Shown piece by piece: positions 44,701 to 55,511 of a stretch of 64,000 nt of DNA; position 1 is the stretch's first letter; every line of letters starts with the position of its first letter. This DNA is from Elusimicrobiota bacterium (lineage in GTDB: Bacteria; Elusimicrobiota; Elusimicrobia; FEN-1173). The notes beneath the pieces were generated by a model. The model saw only the letters and a list, made by a program, of their open reading frames with translations. It made no database searches and had not been told where the DNA came from. The stretch is from contig JADJJR010000001.1 in assembly GCA_016706425.1 (NCBI GenBank), forward strand, positions 2,232,001 through 2,296,000, in the 5' to 3' direction. A program made the translations under genes and the position numbers.

Positions 44701-44746
44701 AAATAAAACGGGGAGCGGGCCCTCGCCGGCGCCCGCCCCCCGTTTT
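44701..44746 (-). terminator. Terminator of ppdK
   Basis: The minus strand has a 16-bp stem with one mismatch (AAAACGGGGGGCGGGC / GCCCGCTCCCCGTTTT) followed by ATTTT, 10 bases past the ppdK stop. The flanking A and T runs make it potentially bidirectional. Confidence 0.85.
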
Positions 44747-44755
44747 TGGTAACCG

Positions 44756-47467
<2,712 letters not shown>

Positions 47468-47582
47468 AAGAACGAAACTCCTTAAAAGAAATGCGAATTT
47501 GAGATACGAGAACGCGAGAGAGACAGCGAGGACCGGCTTGGGTGACAAACCCCGGGGGGACCCCCCGGCGCGTTTCGAGCCT

Positions 47583-47591
47583 ATATTAGCA
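47583..47591 (-). promoter_or_regulatory. Extended -10 promoter of ppdK
   Basis: TGC-TAATAT on the minus strand, about 115 bases before the ppdK start. It is the only long leader among the promoters listed here. Confidence 0.45.
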
Positions 47592-47625
47592 AAGGACGGG
47601 GGGGAGGGTCAACGGCCCGCGGGGG

Positions 47626-49095
47626 TCAAGGGGAGTTCCAGAGGTTGCCCAAGACCTCCCGGTACGACTTTCGACGCAGAGGGGCGTAAAGGATTTTGAG
47701 CTTGCTTTGGACAATGGGGTCCAGCCAAATGCGGAATTGTCTGCCGGCGTTAAAATCGGTCTTCATCCGTTGAACATAGACAACGCCCAGAAGTCCAAAA
47801 TCCCGGTTGATATCCAAAAACACTCGTCCTTGATCAACGTGAAGCAACCCGCGAAAACCCACCCGGGGCACCGTAAACAATCCGCTGGCGCCGTGAACAG
47901 CGGACATGGAGGCCGCGTTGGGCCCTCCTGGAGCAAACACATCCCCGGCCCCCCACCCCGTCCCCGTCCAGGTTCCGGGAACAACCGCGTATTCCATCTC
48001 CGCGTGAACGGGGATGGAAGATTGAATGTCGTAAAACAGGCCGTTCGCGATGGTTTGATCCGTTTTGACATTGAGGTGGTTGTCCCCCCCTCCCGCGCTG
48101 GTCAGGATGAGCGCTTCAATTTCCAGAAAAACCTTGTGGTTGTTCGCGTCCCCGTAGTAATTGTCGCAGGTCACGGCGGTGTCGTTTTCAATGTAAATGA
48201 CAGTGGAGGAATTCCGAATTTCATACTTGTTGCCGGGGGCGGGTGCGCTCACAAACTTTATCCCCCGATTGCCCCCCGCGTTGTTGCTCCCGCAGGTAAA
48301 ATAGCCCGACCCCACGGGGTCGGCCAACGCCGGGGTCGCCCCGTCCCGCATGGTGACCCAACCGTTCGTGGCCTGGGCCACGGGAACGGAAGATCTCTTT
48401 GCCCTGCTCCGGTAGTAATCCAAGTCCAGAACCGGCGGCGTGACCACTTTTTTGTCATAGGCCCAATATTCGTTGCCGTCCGTGTTGACGGCGTCGGCCA
48501 CCATGTCCCGACGCCGAATGCCTTTTCGGGAATACTTGCGGGGGTGCCGGGGCATGGGTTTGTTGGCGGGGTCATTGAGATCGTCGAAGCTCTTGATCGC
48601 CCCCCAATGAACCTCCGGAAAATTGTCGGAAGATCCGCTGAAATCCTTTTTCATAATCAGCGCCTCGGAAAAATCCCGGGTGTAAACCCCCGCCAGTTCC
48701 CGGGTAAAATCGGGGTTCTTGACCGACTGCACGCGGCACCGAACGGTGACTTCCCCCCCGCCGGGGCCGGAGGCGAATCGAATTTTATAGCGGTAATCGG
48801 GGTCGAGGTCCGTCCACTCCCGGTCAAAATCGTAATCGGGGACGGGGATCGTCGTTGTGGACGCTTGGAACCAGAGGACGTCCGATTCCCCCAACTTCCA
48901 AGCGCCGCGGTCAAGGCCGGCTTCGGCGACGGCCAAGCCTTCTTCCCGGTGGACCCGGCGGACGGAGGACCGCACGTCCTCCCGGGTCAGACGGACGAGC
49001 GCCGGAAAAACGATCATGAGCACCACGAGCAAAAGGACCGCCGGGATCAAAACCGACCCCCGGCCTTTCCCCGACCGCGTGGGTTTAGGCGTCAT
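47626..49095 (-). CDS. PilX-like pilus-assembly protein (hypothetical)
   Basis: 489 residues. A basic N-terminus is followed by one hydrophobic segment at about 13-36 (GSVLIPAVLLLVVLMIVFPA) and an EDVRSSVRRVHREEGLAVAE helix, the pattern of PilX-type minor pilus-assembly proteins that lack the cleavable G/F-x4-E motif. The rest is rich in Asn, Tyr and Gly with beta-like spacing and no recognised domain. It overlaps the previous pseudopilin gene by 11 bases and ends the three-gene operon. Similar minor components help initiate or cap type IV pili or type II secretion pseudopili. The supporting motors and secretin are not in the window. Confidence 0.65.
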   Translation of the reverse strand: MTPKPTRSGKGRGSVLIPAVLLLVVLMIVFPALVRLTREDVRSSVRRVHREEGLAVAEAGLDRGAWKLGESDVLWFQASTTTIPVPDYDFDREWTDLDPDYRYKIRFASGPGGGEVTVRCRVQSVKNPDFTRELAGVYTRDFSEALIMKKDFSGSSDNFPEVHWGAIKSFDDLNDPANKPMPRHPRKYSRKGIRRRDMVADAVNTDGNEYWAYDKKVVTPPVLDLDYYRSRAKRSSVPVAQATNGWVTMRDGATPALADPVGSGYFTCGSNNAGGNRGIKFVSAPAPGNKYEIRNSSTVIYIENDTAVTCDNYYGDANNHKVFLEIEALILTSAGGGDNHLNVKTDQTIANGLFYDIQSSIPVHAEMEYAVVPGTWTGTGWGAGDVFAPGGPNAASMSAVHGASGLFTVPRVGFRGLLHVDQGRVFLDINRDFGLLGVVYVQRMKTDFNAGRQFRIWLDPIVQSKLKILYAPLRRKSYREVLGNLWNSP

Positions 49096-49624
49096 TGAGA
49101 ATCCGGACCCGCTCGCTGACCACGTGGTAAATGCGTTGATCCCCGAACATGCGCATCACCTGTTTTTGAAAACAAAGATTGACCCCCATGGAGGAGTCGT
49201 CCATGGTGTCGTAAAACGTGAACGCCACGTAACGCAGATTGCGCGTGAACCGGCGTCCGCCGGCGGAGTTCACGCTGTCGCTGCCCCACAGTTCGTTGCC
49301 CTGCTGCCAAAAATCCACGACGTTGCCGGACCGTGTTTTGAACTGGATCCACGTGCAGGGGGGCTGGTCGGGCTTGGCCCGCACCACCACCGTCGTCGAC
49401 ACCGCCTGGCGCAGGCGCGAAAGGATCGCCTCGGACACATCGCGGGAATCCCGCTGGAGTTCCAAGCGGGCCATGCTGATGTTCAAAAACCGGGTTGTGT
49501 TCATGATGAGGGGCGGCACAATGCCGAACAACACCGCGATCACCGCCGCGGTCACGATGACTTCAATGTACGTGAACCCCGGGGCCGGGTGAAAACGACG
49601 GAAGGCGCCGCGGCGCATCGTCAC
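49085..49624 (-). CDS. Prepilin-type minor pseudopilin
   Basis: 179 residues from GTG 49622-49624 (or ATG 49616-49618). The prepilin cleavage site is PAPG|FTYIEVIVTAAVIAVL, with Glu at position 5 of the mature protein, followed by a hydrophobic helix. The globular part contains LELQRDSRDVSEAILSRLRQ and VVVRAKPDQPPCTWIQF, as in GspJ/PilW-like minor pseudopilins. It needs a prepilin peptidase encoded elsewhere. The start overlaps the stop of the giant pseudopilin gene (GTGA). Confidence 0.82.
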   Translation of the reverse strand: MTMRRGAFRRFHPAPGFTYIEVIVTAAVIAVLFGIVPPLIMNTTRFLNISMARLELQRDSRDVSEAILSRLRQAVSTTVVVRAKPDQPPCTWIQFKTRSGNVVDFWQQGNELWGSDSVNSAGGRRFTRNLRYVAFTFYDTMDDSSMGVNLCFQKQVMRMFGDQRIYHVVSERVRILNDA

Positions 49625-52600
49625 CAGGCCAGATCGGGGAAATTCGATCCGTTGTTCCCCGAGTTGATGTATTGGTCCAGGGCCTGCCGCTGGCTGATGC
49701 CGGCGGTTTCGTCGTTGTAAAACCCGAACAGGTTGTAGGTGCCCTTGCGCACGTCGAACGAATAGGTCCCCACCGCGTTGGACGACGTCATGTAATACCG
49801 CCCGGCCCCGCTCCGGAAGAGCGCGTCGAGGTTCGAGATCGCCGCCGTGGAGGCCAAGATCGTGGTCGTGGAAGTCAGGATCACCAGCACGCCGGTTTCG
49901 ATGTTTTGCCCCCCCCGCGTCACACGCCCGTCGCGTTTGCCGAAAGCGTTCGAGAGGGTGATCGTCCCGACGTAAATGGTCGAACCCGCCGAGGCGAGGT
50001 TGGCCGGGGCCAGGCTCAAAGGCGGCGCCACCTCCGGCGTGGCGACTTCCTCAAACTCCGGGACCGCCCGCACCCGGTACATGCCCGTGGACACGTAGAG
50101 GCGGAAATACCCGGAGCCGTTCGTTAGGGCGGTGGACCGCTCGTCCCCGGCGGCCGCGCTAAAGGCGCTCACCGACACGTCGGGGACCGGCGCGTTGGTG
50201 TCGGCATCCAAAACATGGCCGTCGATGTAACCCACGTAGTGGAGGCGGGTGGCGATTTGGTAGCCGATCCCGTTGAACCAGTTTTTCCAGGTGAAGGTGG
50301 AGTCCTTATAACTGAAGGTGTTGGAGTCGTACCATTTGTAAAGCGGCGGCAAGGGATACCCCGTCAGCAAATTCAGTCCCGCGGACCCCAGGGCCGGCTC
50401 GTAGCCCACGGCGGCGGGATTATTGACATCCAGGGAAGAGGGCCGGGTCGGGGGGTTCGCGACGTGGAGCGTAAACGCCCCGCTGACCCGGGTTTCCGTC
50501 GAGGCCAGGACCGCCGCCGCCATGAGGCGGATGGGAATGGAGGAGTGTGGAATGCTGAACACATCCCGAATTTCCCCGAAACTGTAGACGACGTCCGTTT
50601 CGCCCCGCAAAAGCCCGGAGGGCACAATCGCCGCGGAGCCGTGGAAGCTTCCCGGCGTCACGTTGAGGATCGCCTGGGTCGATGCCACGTACCCGTAAAA
50701 TGGATTGGGGAAGTGCCGGGCGTAGAGGCCCCAGGCCCACGTTCCGTCCTCGATCCGCGACACGCTTAGGGACGCCCTCCCCGGGCGGCAGTTTTGATGC
50801 CGCGTAACGGTAAAATCCTCACAGAACATATTGGTGAAGGGGGGCTCCTGCCCGCTCCAAGGACCGGTGCTCATCCAATGAGGGGTGCCGCTGGCCCCGT
50901 TCCAACCGCTGTCGGGACGGGAAATCCCATCTTCCACCCAGGTGCGAACGAAGTTGTGTCGGTGCCACGGCGTTTTGTGCCAATTGCCGTCGCCGGGATT
51001 CACGGTGGTCGCCGCGTACCGTCCCGAAACGACGTGCGTGCTGTAGGTCGGCCACAGGCTGTTGCGCGGGGCAAAGCGCAGGTAATTGGGACCGGCCGCG
51101 GCCTCGGTGGTGAATTTCACGAAATCGCGCTCGTTGTTGTCGCTGTCGTAGGCCGGGCCCACGTCCCGCATTTCCATCCAGCTCGCCGTGCTGGCGATGC
51201 GGATCCATTGTTCGCCATCGTCCAACCCCTTGGGATCCCGCAGGCCGGTGGCGATGTCGTTGTCCACCAAAAGCAACCCTTCCCTTTCCCTTCTGTTGGC
51301 GTCGGAATGTCCCATCCAAGCGTACATGGGGGGGTCCGGGTTGCCAGCGTCTCTGCCCCCGAACCAACCCACACTGTCCAAATAACCTCGATACACCCAG
51401 TTGAAGGTGACCGGGTCATAACCGTAAAATTTATAGGCGAGGCGCAAATAGCCGCCGCCGCCGTTGTAGAACCCGTTGTTCCGCAACGGCACTCCCACTT
51501 GGGCCGTGGTGATCAAATCCGGGTTTGGAAGGCCCAGCTTACCGTAGGGATCAAAACGGCCGAAAATTTTAAAGACATAGTTGTTAGAAAAATCCCACCA
51601 CACGTAAGACGTTGTGGGCACGTTAACACCGTATTTCCAAACCGCGTCGGCCAAGATGGTCGGGCTACCGGCTAAATTGATCGTGCGCGTGTTGGCGAAA
51701 AGGTAGTACCCCCCCGGGGGTATCGTGTTGTTGAAGTGGTCCACACTGATTGTTTGGTAATAGGGCGCAAAGCTCGAATTCAACAAGTTTCCCGACCAGG
51801 CCGCGAGCGGAAACGAGGCGTGTTGAATGTAATATTGCAGGCTCAGATCGTCCTTCACGTTCCAGGTCCAGGTGGTGGGATTGAAGATCTCGACCCATTC
51901 CTGATCGAAAGTCGGGTCCACGAAACTGACGGAACTCCCGCACACTCGACTGATGACGGGGGCGGAGTTAAACCAGAAGGTGGCGTTGGCTCTCGACACC
52001 ACATCCACCGCGTTCAATTCAAAATCCGGGGCCTGTTTCGGGGAATCGTCATTGTCGATAGCCACCGATTTGCGCGCGCCGAAATACAACCAGTCCGGGG
52101 TGCGCGTGTCCACGGCGCGCAGGGTGTAGGTTCCGGGCGAGACGTTAAAAGTAAAGCGACCGGAGGCGTCGGTCACGGTGGCGTCGGTGTGGCCGGACTC
52201 CACAACCTCAACGGAAATTTGGTCCAAAAGCGCGCCCGAAGTGGATTTGACCAGCCCCCAGAGGACGCAGTTGTTCTGCAACCGAACCGCGTTCTCCTTT
52301 AACCCCACGACCTGTATTTTCTTCCAGCCGTTGGCGGATTGCCAGGCCACGTGAACGTTGATCCGTTTAAGCCCCGTGTCCTGATAATACGGGGTGGACA
52401 ACAAGTCCGACCCCTCCGCAATGTCATCCAGCAGGTCGATGAGATTGGGCCCCGTGGGGTCTTTCTTCACCTTTTGGATCGATAACATCCGGAAGTACCG
52501 GACACCGCCGACGTTGATCATTTCCGGCGCCCCCAAAATGGAGTCGTACTGGATGCCCGTTTGGGCGTGGGTCACCCGGGTGGCATCGTTCCAGGGGCGC

Positions 52601-52803
52601 AGGCGATAATAGGGGTATCGTTGAAGGGCTTCGAGTTTTTCGCGGGCCAGGGTGGTCGCCACCTGCTTCGTGCGGCTTTGGTAAATGGTGGTCCCGATCC
52701 GGGTGAAGTATTTCATGGCGGCGGTGGTCACCACGGCGATGATGGCGCTCGCAATGACGACCTCGGTCAACGTCAAACCACGGGTTCTGTTTTCCTTCCG
52801 CAT
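49621..52803 (-). CDS. Giant prepilin-type protein with lamin-tail-like and carboxypeptidase-regulatory-like domains
   Basis: 1060 residues, whereas pseudopilins are usually 120-250. The prepilin site is NRTRG|LTLTEVVIASAIIAV, with mature Glu5, so it should be cleaved and assembled in a pilus or pseudopilus. The long ectodomain shows a carboxypeptidase-regulatory-like fold at about 180-240 (VTDASGRFTFNVSPGTYTLR), a lamin-tail-like stretch from about 285 (FVDPTFDQEWVEIFNPTTWT), a second such region near residue 480, and another regulatory-like fold at about 880-930 (GSGYFRLYVSTGMYRVRAVP). The composition is rich in Asn, Tyr and Trp. A good promoter and a GGGAG ribosome site precede the ATG. 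Confidence 0.82.
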   Translation of the reverse strand: MRKENRTRGLTLTEVVIASAIIAVVTTAAMKYFTRIGTTIYQSRTKQVATTLAREKLEALQRYPYYRLRPWNDATRVTHAQTGIQYDSILGAPEMINVGGVRYFRMLSIQKVKKDPTGPNLIDLLDDIAEGSDLLSTPYYQDTGLKRINVHVAWQSANGWKKIQVVGLKENAVRLQNNCVLWGLVKSTSGALLDQISVEVVESGHTDATVTDASGRFTFNVSPGTYTLRAVDTRTPDWLYFGARKSVAIDNDDSPKQAPDFELNAVDVVSRANATFWFNSAPVISRVCGSSVSFVDPTFDQEWVEIFNPTTWTWNVKDDLSLQYYIQHASFPLAAWSGNLLNSSFAPYYQTISVDHFNNTIPPGGYYLFANTRTINLAGSPTILADAVWKYGVNVPTTSYVWWDFSNNYVFKIFGRFDPYGKLGLPNPDLITTAQVGVPLRNNGFYNGGGGYLRLAYKFYGYDPVTFNWVYRGYLDSVGWFGGRDAGNPDPPMYAWMGHSDANRREREGLLLVDNDIATGLRDPKGLDDGEQWIRIASTASWMEMRDVGPAYDSDNNERDFVKFTTEAAAGPNYLRFAPRNSLWPTYSTHVVSGRYAATTVNPGDGNWHKTPWHRHNFVRTWVEDGISRPDSGWNGASGTPHWMSTGPWSGQEPPFTNMFCEDFTVTRHQNCRPGRASLSVSRIEDGTWAWGLYARHFPNPFYGYVASTQAILNVTPGSFHGSAAIVPSGLLRGETDVVYSFGEIRDVFSIPHSSIPIRLMAAAVLASTETRVSGAFTLHVANPPTRPSSLDVNNPAAVGYEPALGSAGLNLLTGYPLPPLYKWYDSNTFSYKDSTFTWKNWFNGIGYQIATRLHYVGYIDGHVLDADTNAPVPDVSVSAFSAAAGDERSTALTNGSGYFRLYVSTGMYRVRAVPEFEEVATPEVAPPLSLAPANLASAGSTIYVGTITLSNAFGKRDGRVTRGGQNIETGVLVILTSTTTILASTAAISNLDALFRSGAGRYYMTSSNAVGTYSFDVRKGTYNLFGFYNDETAGISQRQALDQYINSGNNGSNFPDLAW

Positions 52804-52839
52804 AAAAACTCCCTCACCCGATCTCGGCCGGCTCTCTCA

Positions 52840-52868
52840 ATCTTATCACCGACTCGGCGCTTTCGCAA
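52840..52868 (-). promoter_or_regulatory. Promoter of the pseudopilin operon
   Basis: TTGCGA (52863-52868) and TAAGAT (52840-52845) on the minus strand are 17 bases apart, with an extended TGA directly upstream of the -10. It lies about 37 bases before the giant pseudopilin ATG. Confidence 0.65.
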
Positions 52869-53039
52869 TCCATTTCATCCTCGAGAAAAGTTCCACCCGG
52901 CCTGTCTCCGACCCTACATAAACAACACATGCGATGATTCAGCCACGAAAAGCTTCGTTCTAAGCCCCTTAAACGCGGAATTTGCCCGTCGGCGCGGGAA
53001 TTGTTATCCTCTCAAACATTCCCATGGGAAACATCCGCC

Positions 53040-53615
53040 TTGCCCGACGCGCGCGCTGAATTCAAAGAAAAAGCCCTGCCTTTGCTGGACGAGCTTTACG
53101 GCGTCGCTCTGCGCATGGCCCGCAACCCCCAATCCGCCGAAGATCTCGTCGCCGAAACCTACGCCCGGGCGTGGAAAAACCTCGACCGGTTCCAAGCGGG
53201 GACCAACATCCGCGCCTGGTTGTACCGCATCATGACCAACGCCTTCATCAACGAATTCCGGAAAAAGCGCCGCGAACCGGAAAAAGTGTCCATGGACGCC
53301 TACGATCGGGTGGACGATTTCCATTTTTTCCACAAGATCGCCTCCGAGGCGTCCCGCGCCCCGGACCCCGTGAAAGACGTGGTCGCCCGCCTGACGAACG
53401 AGGATTTTCAAAAAGCGTTGGACGCCCTTCCCGAGGAGTACCGCGCCGCCGTGCTTCTCTACGATCTTCAAGGCTTGTCCTACGATGAAACGGCCCAGGC
53501 CCTGGAGGTGCCCGTGGGCACGGTCCGATCCCGCCTGGCCCGGGGCCGCCGCCGAATGCAAGAAAGCCTGTTTCGGCACGCCCGGGACGCCGGTCTGGTG
53601 GAGGTGCCCTCGTGA
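53040..53615 (+). CDS. ECF-family sigma factor 2
   Basis: About 191 residues from TTG 53040, chosen because the sequence then opens like other ECF factors (PDARAEFKEKALPLLDELYG). An in-frame TTG at 53001 would add 13 residues and may overlap a promoter-like TTATCCT. Region 2: ALRMARNPQSAEDLVAETYA, WKNLDRFQAGTNIRAWLYRI, MTNAFINEFRKKRREP. Region 4: YDLQGLSYDETAQALEVPVG, then TVRSRLARGRRRMQ. The next gene overlaps by GTGA and encodes a zinc-finger anti-sigma-type protein. The region 2 to 4 linker is longer than usual (about 40 residues with HFFHKIASEASRAPDPVKD). Confidence 0.92.
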   Translation: MPDARAEFKEKALPLLDELYGVALRMARNPQSAEDLVAETYARAWKNLDRFQAGTNIRAWLYRIMTNAFINEFRKKRREPEKVSMDAYDRVDDFHFFHKIASEASRAPDPVKDVVARLTNEDFQKALDALPEEYRAAVLLYDLQGLSYDETAQALEVPVGTVRSRLARGRRRMQESLFRHARDAGLVEVPS

Positions 53616-53863
53616 CCCCGAACGACCCCATGTCCGCCCCCTGTTGCCAGGAAATTTTGGACCGCCTGCACGATTACCTTAACCGCCGGGATTTGTCCGT
53701 CGCCGACCGAGAGACGGTCCGCCGTCATTTGACCGACTGCCCCCCCTGCGGCGATCTCGCGGCCTTTGAAAACGCCTTGCTCGACCGGCTGCGCCAAAGC
53801 GCCCCCTGCTCCTGCCCGGAAAAACTGCGCGCGCGGGTTCGGGCCCTTCTCGACCTTTCGTGA
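53612..53863 (+). CDS. Zinc-finger anti-sigma factor (zf-HC2 type)
   Basis: 83 residues from GTG 53612. The anti-sigma domain shows VRRHLTDCPPCGDLAAFE, i.e. the H-x3-C-x2-C zinc site of RsrA/ChrR-like anti-sigma factors, with an earlier cysteine pair (SAPCCQEILDRLHDYLN). There is no membrane segment, so it is a cytosolic regulator that probably binds sigma factor 2 and releases it on a redox or zinc-related signal. A further CSC lies near the C-terminus (SAPCSCPEKLRARV). It is coupled on both sides by start-stop overlaps. Confidence 0.88.
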   Translation: MTPNDPMSAPCCQEILDRLHDYLNRRDLSVADRETVRRHLTDCPPCGDLAAFENALLDRLRQSAPCSCPEKLRARVRALLDLS

Positions 53864-55329
53864 TGCCGTCCCTGATCCTCGGCGCGTACCTGGCCGTCCT
53901 GGCCCTCTTGTCCCTCTACGGCCTGCACCGGTATTGGATTTTGTTCCTTTACTGGCGCCACTACAAACGCGCCCCCCGCCTCGCCCCGCCGCCGACGCCG
54001 GCGGACTGGCCGCGGGTGACGGTGCAACTGCCGGTGTACAACGAGTACTACGTGGTCGAACGGCTTTTGGACGCGGTGACCGCTCTCGATTACCCCCGCG
54101 AGCGGTTGGACATCCAGCTTTTGGACGATTCCACCGATGAGAGCCGAACCCTGGCGGCCGCGCTGGTCGAAAAAAAGCGCGCCGCGGGCCACAACGTCCG
54201 CCTCGTTCAACGGGACAACCGGCGGGGGTTCAAGGCCGGCGCCCTGGACAACGGCCTCGCGCTCAGCGACGCGGAATATGTCGCCATTTTTGACGCCGAT
54301 TTCCTCCCCCCGGCGGATTTCCTCATGAAAACCATTCCGTGGTTCGGCGACCCCCGGATCGGCATGGTGCAGACCCGCTGGGGCCACATCAACGCCGACC
54401 ATTCCCTCCTGACGCGTCTGCAGGCCCTCTTTCTGGACGGGCACTTTGTTTTGGAACACACCGCCCGCAACCGCTCGGGGGCCTTCTTCAACTTCAACGG
54501 CACCGCCGGGGTGTGGCGGCGGCGCGCCATCGACGAAGCCGGCGGCTGGAACGCCGACACCCTCACGGAAGACCTCGACCTGTCCTACCGGGCGCAACTC
54601 AAGGGTTGGCGTTTCTTGTTTTTGCCCGAAATCCTCTGCCCCGCCGAACTGCCCGTGGACATCGGCGCTTTCCGCGACCAGCAACACCGCTGGACCAAGG
54701 GGGCCCTGCAGGTGGCGAAAAAAGTGTTGCCCACCCTATGGCGCAGTCCGTTGCCCTGGTTCGTCAAGCTGGAAAGCCTTGTGCATTTGACGGCCAATTT
54801 GGCCTACCTGCTGGCGATTTTGTTTGCCGCTCTTTTGTTTCCCAGCCTGTTGGCACGGCGGGCCCTCGGCTGGCCCCTCTGGGCCACGGCGATCGAGGCC
54901 GTGGCCTTCGGCCTCACCGCCTTTTCCATCGCCCTGTTCTACGGCGTCGCCCACCGGGAGGCCTTCCCCGACCGCTCCCGGCCTTTGCGCTGGCGTGATT
55001 TGCCCACCCTGATGGCCTTTGGGGTCGGGATGGGCCTCAACAACAGCCGGGCCGTTTTGGAGGCCCTGTTCAACGTGTCCACCGAATTCAAGCGCACGGC
55101 GAAGCTCAACATTCAACGGAACGGGGAAAGTTGGTTCCACAAACGCTACCGCACCCGGGGAAGCGGCCGGGGCGCTCTGGAATTGCTGGCGGCGGGATAT
55201 TTTTTGGCGGTCCTGCTTTGGATCGCCTCAACGGGGTATTGGTGGCCCGCCCCCTACGTCACGGTGTTCGTCCTGGGGTTCGGCCACGTGGGTTTTTTAA
55301 GCCTCCGGCATCGATTCCGCGGGGCTTGA
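53863..55329 (+). CDS. Family 2 glycosyltransferase, cellulose-synthase-like membrane enzyme
   Basis: 488 residues from ATG 53863, overlapping the anti-sigma stop (TGATG). There is an N-terminal membrane segment (about 3-25), then a GT-A domain: VTVQLPVYNEYYVVERLLDA, LDDSTDES, AIFDADFLPP (DxD), TEDLDLSYRAQLKG (TED, the catalytic base) and DQQHRWTKG (QxxRW). Several C-terminal membrane helices follow (about 305-325, 345-370, 435-455, 465-480). Enzymes of this layout make processive beta-glycan chains or glycosylate lipids. Being in the sigma-factor operon suggests a surface-polysaccharide or envelope-stress response. The sugar donor is unknown. Confidence 0.9.
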   Translation: MPSLILGAYLAVLALLSLYGLHRYWILFLYWRHYKRAPRLAPPPTPADWPRVTVQLPVYNEYYVVERLLDAVTALDYPRERLDIQLLDDSTDESRTLAAALVEKKRAAGHNVRLVQRDNRRGFKAGALDNGLALSDAEYVAIFDADFLPPADFLMKTIPWFGDPRIGMVQTRWGHINADHSLLTRLQALFLDGHFVLEHTARNRSGAFFNFNGTAGVWRRRAIDEAGGWNADTLTEDLDLSYRAQLKGWRFLFLPEILCPAELPVDIGAFRDQQHRWTKGALQVAKKVLPTLWRSPLPWFVKLESLVHLTANLAYLLAILFAALLFPSLLARRALGWPLWATAIEAVAFGLTAFSIALFYGVAHREAFPDRSRPLRWRDLPTLMAFGVGMGLNNSRAVLEALFNVSTEFKRTAKLNIQRNGESWFHKRYRTRGSGRGALELLAAGYFLAVLLWIASTGYWWPAPYVTVFVLGFGHVGFLSLRHRFRGA

Positions 55330-55332
55330 ATA

Positions 55333-55341
55333 TGGTAAAAT
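55333..55341 (+). promoter_or_regulatory. Extended -10 promoter upstream of the 8-codon ORF
   Basis: TGG-TAAAAT begins 4 bases after the glycosyltransferase stop. A start site near 55348 would give a transcript of about 140 bases ending at the terminator 55447-55486. No strong -35 is seen. Confidence 0.5.
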
Positions 55342-55414
55342 GAGGAAAGAACGGGGAACTTTTTAACGCGCGGGACGTTAGAATCGTTAGCGGTTTCACG
55401 TACGAGGAGGCCAC

Positions 55415-55441
55415 ATGTTCGGTCCTGGCTGCGGTTGCTAA
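55415..55441 (+). CDS. Eight-residue ORF MFGPGCGC in its own short transcription unit
   Basis: The frame ATG...TAA encodes MFGPGCGC. It is preceded by GAGGAGG (55404-55410), one of the strongest ribosome sites in the window, four bases before the ATG. The stop is followed after 5 bases by a perfect 14-bp terminator hairpin. An extended -10 box lies about 75 bases upstream. The length is far below usual annotation cut-offs, but the ordered promoter, ribosome site, ORF and terminator are all visible. The CGC tail could bind metal or be modified. A cysteine/glycine leader peptide (attenuator) is an alternative. Function unknown. Confidence 0.5.
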   Translation: MFGPGCGC

Positions 55442-55446
55442 TTGCC

Positions 55447-55486
55447 CCGGGGAATGAAAGGATTCTTTCATTCCCCGGTTTTTTTT
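55447..55486 (+). terminator. Strong rho-independent terminator after the 8-codon ORF
   Basis: A perfect 14-bp stem (CCGGGGAATGAAAG / CTTTCATTCCCCGG), a 4-base loop GATT and eight T residues. It also ends any read-through from the glycosyltransferase operon. Confidence 0.93.
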
Positions 55487-55489
55487 GAC

Positions 55490-55498
55490 TGATACAAT
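55490..55498 (+). promoter_or_regulatory. Extended -10 promoter of the ArsC-like gene
   Basis: TGA-TACAAT immediately after the terminator T-run; GGAGG follows and the ATG is at 55512. The leader is only a few bases. Confidence 0.5.
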
Positions 55499-55511
55499 CC
55501 CGGAGGGCGCG

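Noticed and set aside
47551..47570. GC palindrome in the ppdK leader considered as a terminator or riboswitch
   Set aside because: The two arms leave only a one-base loop and there is no T tract; no riboswitch pattern is visible. It is noted only as a structured part of the leader.
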